A stretch of 64,000 bases of DNA, from NCBI GenBank assembly GCA_023389155.1, contig JAEWEV010000011.1, positions 248,001 through 312,000 on the forward strand. The letters run 5' to 3'. The stretch's first letter is position 1. The number at the start of each line of letters is the position of its first letter. The notes below the pieces were generated by a model. The model was not told the origin of the DNA. It did no database searches and saw only the letters and a program-made list of their open reading frames with translations. Position numbers and translations under genes: made by a program. Shown one piece after another: positions 8,773 to 16,585 of this stretch. Source of the DNA: Pseudomonadota bacterium. Lineage in GTDB: Bacteria > Pseudomonadota > Gammaproteobacteria > Burkholderiales > Burkholderiaceae_B.

Positions 8773-9624
8773 CTAGCCCCTGGCTACCGGCGCATCCTTG
8801 GTATTGGACCACTGGCTCCATGAACCGGGATACAGGGCAGCACCGGACAGACCGGCGATTTCCATGGCCAGCAGATTGTGGCAGGCCGTGACACCTGAGC
8901 CGCACTGACTGATGATCCGCTCGGGATGTTGTCCCTGCAGGCTGGCGCTCAGTTCCTGGCGCAGCGTGTCGGCATCCTTGAAAGCGCCGCTGGGCTGCAG
9001 ATTGTCCTTGAAGAAACGATTCGCCGCCCCTGGAATGTGTCCACCCACCGGATCCAGCGTCTCGTTCTCGCCGCGGAACCGGTCCGGGCTGCGCGCATCT
9101 ACCACCAGTCTTTCGGCACTATCGATATTGGCCAGGACCTCTTCATAGCCAACCGTCCGCGTCAGTGAATCGCGCAAGGTCAGCCTGCCCTCACGGGCCG
9201 GCTGGGGAGGTTCGGTCGTCACCGGATACCCTGCCTCCTGCCACAGTTTCAGACCACCATCCAGAACAGACACATTGTCATGTCCGATCCAGCGCAGCAT
9301 CCACCACAAGCGCGCAGCAAACATGGCGTCGTTGGCGTCGTAGCACACCACATGCGAGTGATCGCTGATGCCAATGGCCGCCATGGTCTGCGCAAAATGC
9401 TCGCGTGCCGGCAGGGGATGGCGTCCCTGTTCGGGCGCACCCTTGACACTAAGCACCTGATCCAGATCCACATGCCGGGCACCGGGAATATGCCCGTCGT
9501 TATACAGCTGCAGCCCTGCTGCCGGGTTGGACAGTTCGAAACGGCAATCGCAGACCACCAGATTGTCTGCGGTGTTCAGCAGGTCTGACAGTTCCTGCGC
9601 ACTAATGAGGGGTTTCGCTTTCAT
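8773..9624 (-). CDS. sseA: 3-mercaptopyruvate sulfurtransferase
   Basis: 283 aa, two tandem rhodanese domains. The N-terminal domain has VVCDCRFEL and GHIPGARHVDLD; the C-terminal domain carries the active-site loop CGSGVTA with Cys241, the loop sequence expected of mercaptopyruvate rather than thiosulfate sulfurtransferases. The enzyme moves sulfur from 3-mercaptopyruvate to thiols or cyanide. It lies 47 bp downstream of the lyase gene on the same strand, so it may be the last gene of the 12.5-8.8 kb transcript, although its role is general sulfur metabolism. Confidence 0.92.
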   Translation of the reverse strand: MKAKPLISAQELSDLLNTADNLVVCDCRFELSNPAAGLQLYNDGHIPGARHVDLDQVLSVKGAPEQGRHPLPAREHFAQTMAAIGISDHSHVVCYDANDAMFAARLWWMLRWIGHDNVSVLDGGLKLWQEAGYPVTTEPPQPAREGRLTLRDSLTRTVGYEEVLANIDSAERLVVDARSPDRFRGENETLDPVGGHIPGAANRFFKDNLQPSGAFKDADTLRQELSASLQGQHPERIISQCGSGVTACHNLLAMEIAGLSGAALYPGSWSQWSNTKDAPVARG

Positions 9625-9671
9625 GGTGTTTTCTTTACGGTTTTACGTTACAGGATGGCTGGCATCACGAT

Positions 9672-11039
9672 TCAGTCTTCCTGCATCCAGTTGCGCGCGT
9701 GGTGGGTGGCCAGTGTACGGTCAATGCTTGCGCCCGTCTGGCCAAGATAATTGGCCGGGTCAATCATATCGGCAATCTCTTCCTCGGACAGCGCCTGCGC
9801 AATTTGTGGATGACCTCGCATGGCGGAGCCAAAATCCTGTTTGTTCTCAATACCCTTCATGGACGCTTCGTACACCCATTCATGCGCATGATCCTTGCCC
9901 ACCCGGGCGCCGAGTTCCAGCATAACACGCTCCGACAACAGATAGCCGCGCATCATATCCAGATTGCGGTTCATATTGTCGTGATCAATGCGCAGTCCTG
10001 CAAGCAGATTACGCGATTGCTGCAGCACGGCCCCGGCAATCAGGCAACATTCGGGCAATGCTTTCCATTCCGTTTTCCACGCGATACCATCCCGCTCATG
10101 CTCCTGCACCATGGCTTCGGTCATCAACGCGGCGTTATAACGTAGTGTGCGTGACAGCCCTGCAATGTTTTCGGCCGAGGTGGGGTTGCGCTTGTGCGGC
10201 ATGGTTGAAGACCCCAGCTTTCCTTCGGAAAACCCCTCTTCAACTTCGCCAAATTCGTTGCGCTGCAAATTGCGCAACTCGTTGCCGATTTTCGACAGCG
10301 TCGCACCAAGCATAGCCAGCAAATTGGCGTATTCGGCAAAACGATCACGCGCCGGTCCCCAGCTGATATCGGGAACAGCAAGATCGAGTGCCGCGCAGGT
10401 TTTTTCTTCCAGCTCGCGCGCCCGTTCACCCAGCGAAGCCTGCGTGCCGACAGCGCCGATCAGCATGCCAACAAATACGCGGGGTTCGGCCTGCTTCAGT
10501 CGGTCATAATGACGCGACAGTTCGTCCAGCCAGATGGCACATTTATGACCGAAGGTAATCGGCAATGCCTGCACACCATGGGTGCGGCCAACCATCACCG
10601 TATCGCGATGGGTCTGCGCCAGCCGGGCCAGTTCACGCGCGCATCCCTTCAAATCCCGCAGATATATCGCGTGCGCTTCCCGCAACTGCAGCACCGTACC
10701 GGTATCGAGTACATCCTGAGTCGTCGGGCCGAAATGAACCCACTGTCCATGCTCACCGCAATGTTCCACCAGCTGCTTGAGTGCCGGCACCAATGAATGC
10801 TTGATCCGGCGCATCTCGGCGGCCATTTTGGGGATGTCGATTTTCTCTACCCGCGCGTTGGCCGAAATGGCATCGGCAGCATTCTGGGGAATCAAGCCCA
10901 TTGCTGCCTGAACCTGCGAGAATGCCGCTTCAAAATCCAGCCATTTCTGGATGCGATTTTCCTCCGAAAAAATCGCGCGCAGTTCTTCGGAGCTCCACAG
11001 GTGCTGCATGGTGACCGAATCAAATACAGATGATGTCAT
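9672..11039 (-). CDS. Fumarase/aspartase-superfamily lyase (adenylosuccinate lyase/CMLE-like)
   Basis: 455 aa. The superfamily signature SSTMPHKRNP is at 277-286 and GRTHGVQALP at 151-160 supplies the conserved His region. These homotetrameric enzymes eliminate fumarate or a related group from C-N or C-O bonded substrates, or run cycloisomerisations (3-carboxymuconate). The housekeeping PurB role is unlikely: it sits in a catabolic locus, 25 bp downstream of a GlcD-type FAD oxidoreductase and across from an MmgE/PrpD gene. A C-N lyase of an aminopolycarboxylate or a 3-carboxymuconate-type enzyme are both open; sequence alone does not decide. Confidence 0.85.
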   Translation of the reverse strand: MTSSVFDSVTMQHLWSSEELRAIFSEENRIQKWLDFEAAFSQVQAAMGLIPQNAADAISANARVEKIDIPKMAAEMRRIKHSLVPALKQLVEHCGEHGQWVHFGPTTQDVLDTGTVLQLREAHAIYLRDLKGCARELARLAQTHRDTVMVGRTHGVQALPITFGHKCAIWLDELSRHYDRLKQAEPRVFVGMLIGAVGTQASLGERARELEEKTCAALDLAVPDISWGPARDRFAEYANLLAMLGATLSKIGNELRNLQRNEFGEVEEGFSEGKLGSSTMPHKRNPTSAENIAGLSRTLRYNAALMTEAMVQEHERDGIAWKTEWKALPECCLIAGAVLQQSRNLLAGLRIDHDNMNRNLDMMRGYLLSERVMLELGARVGKDHAHEWVYEASMKGIENKQDFGSAMRGHPQIAQALSEEEIADMIDPANYLGQTGASIDRTLATHHARNWMQED

Positions 11040-11064
11040 TTATTCAACCTTGTCTTGATAGTGA

Positions 11065-12519
11065 TTAATTGGGGTCTCTTACCGGCAGCAGGCGTCCCGG
11101 GTTCAAGGTGTTGGCCGGGTCAAAGGCCTTCTTGATCTCGTACATCAGGCTGATCGCTACCGGATCCTTGTAACGAATCAATATGTCCTGTTTCTGCCTG
11201 CCAATCCCGTGTTCTGCAGAAATGGAACCCTGGAATTTCGCAGCGGTTTCGTGCACGACCTCATGAATGGCTTCCTGCCGCTCGAGGAATACTTCACGGC
11301 TGATGGAAGCGGGCTTGCTCTGATTAAAATGCAGATTGCCATCACCGACATGGCCAAAGGTGATACACCGGATTCCCGGAATAATCGCATCCATCGCAGG
11401 TCCGGCCGCCGCGACAAAATCGGCAATCGAGGAGATCGGAACTGAAATATCATGCTTCATCGACGGGCCGTCCTTGCGCTGCGCTTCAGGTATGTGCGAT
11501 CGAATATCCCACATGGCCTTTGACTGCTGCTCGGAAGCGGCCAGAGCGACATCCAGCACCATGTCTTTCTCCATGGCTTCAGCCAGTACGGTTTCGAATT
11601 CTTCCTGCAGGGGTACGCGCAGAGAGGTTTCCGAGACTTCAGCCAGAATGATCCAGGGTGCCGCTTGCGGCAACGGTTCCCGCATTGCCGGAAAATGCAT
11701 CAGCACCAGATTGACCGTCTCCCTGGCCATAATTTCGAAGGCGGTCACACGATCACCCAGACTGTCGCGCAAGAACGAAAGCAAGGATACGGCATCGGCA
11801 GGACTGTTGACCGCAACCCACGCTGTCGCCTGCTGGCGCGGCCGGGGATACAGCTTTAGGGTGGCAGCAGTAATGACGCCCAGCGTGCCTTCGCCACCAA
11901 TGAATAAATGCTTCAGGTCGTAGCCGGTATTGTCCTTGCGCAAACTGGACAATCCATTCCAGATTCTGCCGTCAGCCAGGACTACCTCCAGACCCAACGC
12001 CTGTTCTCGTGTGTTGCCATAACGGATGACCTGATCGCCGCCCGCATTGGTGGACAGATTGCCGCCAATGGTTGCCGTGCCCTCTGATCCCAGGGTCAGC
12101 GGAAACATGCGATTATGTTCGGCGGCCGCTTCCTGTACGTTTTGCAGGATGCAGCCGGCTTCCACCGTCATGGTATTGTCTTGCGGATTGACATCGCGAA
12201 TGCGGTTCATGCGCGTCAGGCTGAGTACAATCTCCTGACCGCTTTCATCCGGCGTTGAGCCGCCCACCAGTCCGGTATTGCCGCCCTGGGGAATCAACCG
12301 GACCCGGCTCTGCGCGCAGATGCGTATTACCTGGCTGACCTCTTCAGTGGAGCCCGGCCTGACGACGGCGAGGGCCGTCCCGGGATAGTTGCCCCGGTGT
12401 TCCAGGGCATAGGCTGCGGTATCTTCCGGCTTCGTCAATAGGCCTTGCGGTCCGACGATCTGCCGTAACCGGTCGAGCAATTCGTTAACGGAATCCGCGG
12501 TTTTTTCGGACAGGGGCAT
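11065..12519 (-). CDS. FAD-binding oxidoreductase, GlcD/D-2-hydroxyacid dehydrogenase type
   Basis: 484 aa using the ATG at 12519; the open frame continues to 12615 but that part crosses the operator palindromes and is basic and unrelated. The PCMH-type FAD-binding domain is visible in the first 220 residues (PQGGNTGLVGGSTP, TLGSEGTATIGGNLSTNAGG, IGGEGTLGVITAATLKLYP). The C-terminal domain has TFGHVGDGNLHFN and SAEHGIGRQK, the substrate-site His signature of the D-lactate/D-2-hydroxyglutarate/glycolate oxidase family. It probably oxidises a D-2-hydroxy acid to a 2-oxo acid. The ribosome site is weak. First gene of the leftward operon, preceded by two copies of the IclR-type palindrome. Confidence 0.88.
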   Translation of the reverse strand: MPLSEKTADSVNELLDRLRQIVGPQGLLTKPEDTAAYALEHRGNYPGTALAVVRPGSTEEVSQVIRICAQSRVRLIPQGGNTGLVGGSTPDESGQEIVLSLTRMNRIRDVNPQDNTMTVEAGCILQNVQEAAAEHNRMFPLTLGSEGTATIGGNLSTNAGGDQVIRYGNTREQALGLEVVLADGRIWNGLSSLRKDNTGYDLKHLFIGGEGTLGVITAATLKLYPRPRQQATAWVAVNSPADAVSLLSFLRDSLGDRVTAFEIMARETVNLVLMHFPAMREPLPQAAPWIILAEVSETSLRVPLQEEFETVLAEAMEKDMVLDVALAASEQQSKAMWDIRSHIPEAQRKDGPSMKHDISVPISSIADFVAAAGPAMDAIIPGIRCITFGHVGDGNLHFNQSKPASISREVFLERQEAIHEVVHETAAKFQGSISAEHGIGRQKQDILIRYKDPVAISLMYEIKKAFDPANTLNPGRLLPVRDPN

Positions 12520-12548
12520 CGTTTTCACGCTCGCAGATAGGGTAGAAT

Positions 12549-12584
12549 ATTTTATTGAATGAAATGTATTTTTATGATTGAAAT
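12549..12584. promoter_or_regulatory. Palindromic operator pair between FAD oxidoreductase and IclR genes
   Basis: ATTTTATTGAATGAAAT at 12549-12565 matches 16 of 17 positions of the perfect palindrome upstream of the PrpD gene (13476-13492). ATTTTTATGATTGAAAT at 12568-12584 matches 13 of 17. The 19-bp centre spacing is close to two helical turns. Position between divergent genes, one of them a regulator, suggests the IclR protein binds here to control itself and the leftward operon. Confidence 0.6.
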
Positions 12585-12639
12585 ATAAAGTAGCTGATTG
12601 CTTTCGCTTTGTCAAGAACTCAAAAGGACGTTTATTTTT

Positions 12640-13386
12640 ATGAAAGACACCAGTAAAAGCCCCAAGGCCCCGTCAGCAGCCACGCCACCTATTGGCGTTC
12701 TGGCCCGCGGCCTCACTATTCTTGAATGTTTTTCGCAAGAACACCTGCATCTCGAATTGCGTGAACTGGCGCAAATGACGGGGCTGGATAAAGCGACCCT
12801 GCTACGGCTGCTCGGTACCTTCATCGAATACGGATATGTGCAGCGCAGCCTGGATGGCAAGTATGCCCCCGGTCACAATCTGCTGCGGCTCGGCGCCCTG
12901 TACCGCTCGACCTTCGATCTGGGCCAGCGCCTGCAGCCCATTTTGCGAACCATCATGCTGGAGACGCATGAAAGCGTCGCTTTCTATATTCGCGAAGGTG
13001 AGATGCGCGTCTGCCTGTATCGTGAAAATGTCTCGCGTGATGTGCGTTATGTGTTCGAAGTGGGTACCCGGGTGCCGCTGGTTGACGGGGGGTCAGCCTC
13101 TCATGTTCTGCGTGCTTTTACTGACGGAACCTCACCCAGGACAGAACAGGTACTGAAAGATGGATACGCTATCACGAGAGCAGAAAGATCGCCGGAACTG
13201 GCTTCCATCTCGGTGCCGGTATCGGAGCCGCACGGACGGCTTCTGGGGGCCATCCAGATTACCAGCATTCTGAACCGGCAGACTGAAGCACAACAGATTG
13301 CAGCTGCCCAAATTGCCATCAAGACCCTCGCGGATAACGGTTTTGACTCCCGACCGAAACGCTTTTCGGACACGGCCGCCTTATAA
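12640..13386 (+). CDS. IclR family transcriptional regulator
   Basis: 248 aa from the ATG at 12640 with AAAAGGA at 12622-12628. The winged HTH spans about 18-80 (GVLARGLTILECFSQE, then LDKATLLRLLGTFIEYGYV). The effector domain follows, with SVAFYIREGEMRVCLYRE and the SISVPVSEPHGRLLGAIQIT segment typical of the family. It lies between two divergently arranged catabolic units and is flanked on both sides by the same palindrome, so it is very probably their local regulator and autoregulated. The ligand is unknown. Confidence 0.92.
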   Translation: MKDTSKSPKAPSAATPPIGVLARGLTILECFSQEHLHLELRELAQMTGLDKATLLRLLGTFIEYGYVQRSLDGKYAPGHNLLRLGALYRSTFDLGQRLQPILRTIMLETHESVAFYIREGEMRVCLYRENVSRDVRYVFEVGTRVPLVDGGSASHVLRAFTDGTSPRTEQVLKDGYAITRAERSPELASISVPVSEPHGRLLGAIQITSILNRQTEAQQIAAAQIAIKTLADNGFDSRPKRFSDTAAL

Positions 13387-13462
13387 AGATATAACAAATC
13401 TGCCTAAAGTGGCGGGTCATTCTTTATTGTACTTTGTAATATCCTGTGTTAGATTTGATTCA

Positions 13463-13492
13463 TACAATAAAATTTATTTCATTGAATGAAAT
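13463..13492 (+). promoter_or_regulatory. Operator palindrome (perfect copy) and -10 of the PrpD operon
   Basis: ATTTCATTGAATGAAAT at 13476-13492 is a 17-bp palindrome that is perfect around its central base. It ends one base before the GGAG ribosome site of the MmgE/PrpD gene. A TACAAT at 13463-13468 would place the transcription start at or within the palindrome, the geometry of a repressor site; the -35 is not clear. Confidence 0.6.
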
Positions 13493-13501
13493 GGAGCTAA
13501 C

Positions 13502-14902
13502 ATGGGTTCACCGGAAAACCGGCTCAGCGCATATCTGGCCTCGCTGATCTCGCGACCACTGTCTGCTGACACGCGCCATCGCATTGCGCAATCCCTGCTC
13601 GACTGGTTTACTGCCGGTTACTCAGGCGCCGCCATGCCGGCCAGCTCCCGCCTGCACGAACTGGCTGCTGCGCTATTTCCGGGTAACGGACAAGTGACGG
13701 TATTCGGCGGCCCCTGCCCCGTGTCTCCGCTGGGTGCCGCATTCTGTAATGCCGGCATTACCCACCTGCGTGAAATTGACGATGCCCATCGCACGGCCAT
13801 GCTGCATCCCGGCATTGTCGCCGTTACGCCTGTCCTTGCCCTGGCCGCAACACACCCCATGACGCAACAGCAATTTGAAGCCGCCATCGTGGCGGGCTAC
13901 GAAGTGGCCGTTCGTACAGGAGAAGTCCTGGGTTCCGGGCACTCCGGCAAGTTTCACATGACCGCCACAGCAGGCTCACTTGCCGCCGCCGCGGCCAGTG
14001 CCGTCGCCCTTGGCCTAGATGCCGACAGGATTCAGCAGACACTGGGCATCGCCGCCACACAAGCCGCGGGATTATGGCAATTTGTCGACGATCAGGCTCA
14101 CGAATCCAAAGCCCTGCACCCGGCCTTTGCCGTGAGAAACGGCATCACAGCGGCTTATGCTGCGCAGAGCGGCTACCCGGGTGCCCGGCATTTTATGAAC
14201 GGCTCGCGCGGACTGTATGCCTTGCTGCATGGAGAAGGCGACCCAGCCCTGCTCGACAAAGATCTGGGCGTGACTGACCGGATCCATTCGACCACCATCA
14301 AACCCTGGCCCACTTGCGGCCAACTGTTCACAGTCATCGATGCCACAAAGGCACTCATCGACGCTCATGACATACGCGTGGATGACATCGCCTCGGTCAA
14401 CATTGCTATCTTTCCACAGGCCTTGCGTATTGCAAAAGTGGACTGGCCGACCAAACCCGCGGAAACCTGCTTTTCCGGCCGTTACTGCGTGGCCATCCTG
14501 CTGCTCACCGGCAAACTGGGTATTCAGGAAACCGAGAATCCCGACCTGAAAGCCCCAGGCCTGCTGGCCCTGGCCGACAGAATCACATTGCAGGCTCGCC
14601 CCGATTACGCCGCGGCCTTTCCCGACAGACGTCCGGGTAGCGTCACCATCCGTTTCAGGAACGGCGAAACGATTTCGGCTACCCATGACATTCGCAGAGG
14701 GGACCCCGAAGCACCATTCGACTGGGCTGGGCTGGAATTGCGATTACGCAATCTGGCACCGGGAATTGACGAGGAAAAAGCGGCAGCCATCAGCGCCTGG
14801 TGCGCGGGTCAGCAGCACACCGCAGCCGATGCCCTCTTTGCGCCGCCCACGCCTGAGCTTTTCAATAGCTTTGCCAAAAAAGGCAGGCACGGCGCCCCTT
14901 AG
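13502..14902 (+). CDS. MmgE/PrpD family protein
   Basis: 466 aa, the normal family length. Recognisable segments are GAAFCNAGITHLREIDDAHRTA, GYEVAVRTGEVLG, the SKALHPAFAVRNGITAAYAAQSGYPG helix-loop and IKPWPTCGQLFTVIDA, in family order. The family includes 2-methylcitrate dehydratase, cis-aconitate decarboxylase and the iminodisuccinate epimerase, so it acts on tricarboxylate-like or aminopolycarboxylate substrates. No methylcitrate synthase or lyase lies nearby, so this is not a standard prp operon. It starts right behind the operator palindrome with GGAG five bases before ATG, and is followed by a Bug receptor. Confidence 0.9.
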   Translation: MGSPENRLSAYLASLISRPLSADTRHRIAQSLLDWFTAGYSGAAMPASSRLHELAAALFPGNGQVTVFGGPCPVSPLGAAFCNAGITHLREIDDAHRTAMLHPGIVAVTPVLALAATHPMTQQQFEAAIVAGYEVAVRTGEVLGSGHSGKFHMTATAGSLAAAAASAVALGLDADRIQQTLGIAATQAAGLWQFVDDQAHESKALHPAFAVRNGITAAYAAQSGYPGARHFMNGSRGLYALLHGEGDPALLDKDLGVTDRIHSTTIKPWPTCGQLFTVIDATKALIDAHDIRVDDIASVNIAIFPQALRIAKVDWPTKPAETCFSGRYCVAILLLTGKLGIQETENPDLKAPGLLALADRITLQARPDYAAAFPDRRPGSVTIRFRNGETISATHDIRRGDPEAPFDWAGLELRLRNLAPGIDEEKAAAISAWCAGQQHTAADALFAPPTPELFNSFAKKGRHGAP

Positions 14903-14911
14903 AAAGGTCAG

Positions 14912-14935
14912 TCCCGTTTTTCGGGATTGTTGTTG
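14912..14935 (+). terminator. Short stem-loop after the PrpD gene
   Basis: TCCCG (14912-14916) pairs with CGGGA (14922-14926) around five Ts and is followed by a T-rich stretch. The stem is short; it may cause partial termination so that the Bug gene is made at a different level. Confidence 0.3.
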
Positions 14936-15011
14936 CTCTGTTGTACCCGTTTTGTGATGCATTGCATCACGCTGATTTTTACGCCCCCACTCTTACCTCA
15001 AGGAGACTCCC

Positions 15012-15992
15012 ATGCTTCATCGCATTCTGGATGTCTGCGCCCAGGCGCTGCTGTCGGCTGTCCTCGTGACAGCACTGCCCGCCAGTGCAGCCAGTCAATA
15101 TCCCAACAAAGCTATCAAACTGGTCGTCGGTTTTCCGCCGGGTGGAGGCGGTGATCTTTACGGTCGCCTGCTTGCCGAGGCGATGGGCAAAACGCTAGGC
15201 ACCTCAATTGTTGTAGAGAATAAACCCGGCGCCGGCGGCAATATTGCAGCCGCCGATGTTGCCAAAGCCAGGCCAGATGGCTACACCCTGCTGCTGGCCA
15301 TGAGCGGCAACATTGCGGTCGCACCCGTGGTTCGTAAGGATCTGCCTTACAAATCGCCTGACGACTTCAAACTTATCGGTGCTGCTGTCGAAGCCCCACA
15401 CGGACTTTTTGTCGCAAAGGATTCACGCTTCAAAACCGCAAAGGAATTTTTTGACTATGCTGCAGATAATGAAGTGACGGTGGGCTCCACCTCGCCGGGC
15501 GGCGCCGCCCATATGGGTCTGGAAATGCTCAAGCTGAAAACCAAAGCGAAGATTCTGTATGTACCCTATCGTGGTTCGGGCCCGGCCATTACCGATCTGA
15601 TAGGTGGTCAGACCGAAGCCTTTTTCGCGACTGCGCCGCCACTGGTAGGCCAAACCCGCAATGGCTCATTACGCCTGCTGGCTCTGACAGGTGAAACGCG
15701 CAATCCGAGCCTGCCCGACGTGCCCACATTCAAGGAACTCGGTATTCCTGTCGTCGTCACACAATGGTACGGGCTTGCGGCGCCCAGCGGTACGCCAGAT
15801 GACACTGTAAATACGCTTGCCGAGCATCTGTCGAAAGCGCTTGCCGATCCCAAGGTGGTAAAAGTCATCCGTCAGGATGGTGCCGTGGAAAAGGATTTGC
15901 CGACAGACGCCTTCACCCGCTATGTCAAAGAAGACATTGAAGGCTACCGGAACAACATTGATCCGGAAGCCCTCAAATCACTCTCGCATTGA
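15012..15992 (+). CDS. Bug/TctC family tripartite tricarboxylate receptor
   Basis: 326 aa, preceded by AAGGAG at 14999-15004. A signal peptide (LLSAVLVTALPASAAS) is followed by YPNKAIKLVVGFPPGGGGDLYGR, the family opening, then VENKPGAGGNIAAADVAKARPDGYTLL and VPYRGSGPAITDLIGGQTEAFF. Bug proteins are periplasmic binding proteins of Burkholderiales that bind carboxylates and often lack dedicated membrane partners; no TctA/TctB gene is seen here. Its place behind the PrpD gene suggests it binds the substrate of this pathway. The binding-pocket residues do not reveal which one. Confidence 0.92.
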   Translation: MLHRILDVCAQALLSAVLVTALPASAASQYPNKAIKLVVGFPPGGGGDLYGRLLAEAMGKTLGTSIVVENKPGAGGNIAAADVAKARPDGYTLLLAMSGNIAVAPVVRKDLPYKSPDDFKLIGAAVEAPHGLFVAKDSRFKTAKEFFDYAADNEVTVGSTSPGGAAHMGLEMLKLKTKAKILYVPYRGSGPAITDLIGGQTEAFFATAPPLVGQTRNGSLRLLALTGETRNPSLPDVPTFKELGIPVVVTQWYGLAAPSGTPDDTVNTLAEHLSKALADPKVVKVIRQDGAVEKDLPTDAFTRYVKEDIEGYRNNIDPEALKSLSH

Positions 15993-16002
15993 ATCCGAAG
16001 CG

Positions 16003-16104
16003 GCGTCTGACGACGCTGCTCCGTAAGCCGGAACGGTACATCCGGAATCTTCCGGCCGGCTTTTTCTGTCCCGCGTCAACGCGAGTCGTCAGACGCGATT
16101 TTTT
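16003..16104 (+). terminator. Nested inverted repeats and terminator after the Bug gene
   Basis: The outer arms GCGTCTGACGAC (16003-16014) and GTCGTCAGACGC (16085-16096) are perfectly complementary over 12 bp and the second is followed by a T6 run. Inside them AAGCCGG (16025-16031) pairs with CCGGCTT (16056-16062), followed by TTTTT, with a further CCGGAA/TTCCGG stem within. Both levels look like intrinsic terminators. Confidence 0.6.
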
Positions 16105-16125
16105 CTCATCCACATCCTGGAGTCA

Positions 16126-16485
16126 ATGATGCTGAACAATTGGGTTAATCAAATGGAAAATACAAAGAGCGCTGTTACGCCCTTTGCACAAAACAATCCG
16201 CAAATGCTCTCCGCCTTTCAGGCACTGAATGCCGCACAGGGCGCCAATGGCGCACTGGATGCAAAAACACGTGAGCTGATTGCGCTTGCCGTCGCAGTGA
16301 CAACACGTTGCGACAGTTGCATCGCCGCCCATGCCAATGCTGCGCGCAAGGCAGGCGTGACCGAAGCGGAGCTGAGCGATGCATTGGGCACGGCCATTGC
16401 ACTGAATGCTGGCGCTGCGTATGTCTATTCGCTTAGGGCGATGGAAGCCCACTCCCAGTTCGGGGAATCACCTTCAGGGCAGTAA
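16126..16485 (+). CDS. Carboxymuconolactone decarboxylase-family (AhpD-like) protein
   Basis: 119 aa; the next ATG three bases on is equally possible, both behind CTGGAG. The core TRCDSCIAAHANAARKAG carries Cys62, Cys65 and His69, the CxxC-His redox/active-site signature of AhpD-like carboxymuconolactone decarboxylase-family proteins, so alkylhydroperoxidase-type chemistry is more likely than true lactone decarboxylation. It follows the nested terminator, so it may have its own promoter or depend on read-through from the PrpD-Bug transcript. Confidence 0.85.
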   Translation: MMLNNWVNQMENTKSAVTPFAQNNPQMLSAFQALNAAQGANGALDAKTRELIALAVAVTTRCDSCIAAHANAARKAGVTEAELSDALGTAIALNAGAAYVYSLRAMEAHSQFGESPSGQ

Positions 16486-16534
16486 AAAACCGGCCCGGCG
16501 AACCGCACTCCTGGTGCGTCCGATGGGCCGGTTT
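16485..16534 (-). terminator. Terminator of malate synthase G (leftward)
   Basis: AAACCGGCCC (16487-16496) and GGGCCGGTTT (16525-16534) form a 10-bp stem. The A-run at its left end (16484-16489) reads as a T-run on the minus strand, the proper polarity for ending the leftward malate synthase transcript. Confidence 0.65.
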
Positions 16535-16544
16535 AGCTGACAAG

Positions 16545-16575
16545 CCACGCATCAGGCAACTTGATGCGTGGTTTT
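16545..16575 (+). terminator. Terminator of the AhpD-like gene (rightward)
   Basis: CCACGCATCA (16545-16554) pairs perfectly with TGATGCGTGG (16562-16571) around seven bases, followed on the plus strand by TTTT. It ends rightward transcription in the gap between these convergent genes. Confidence 0.65.
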
Positions 16576-16585
16576 GCATGACGAC

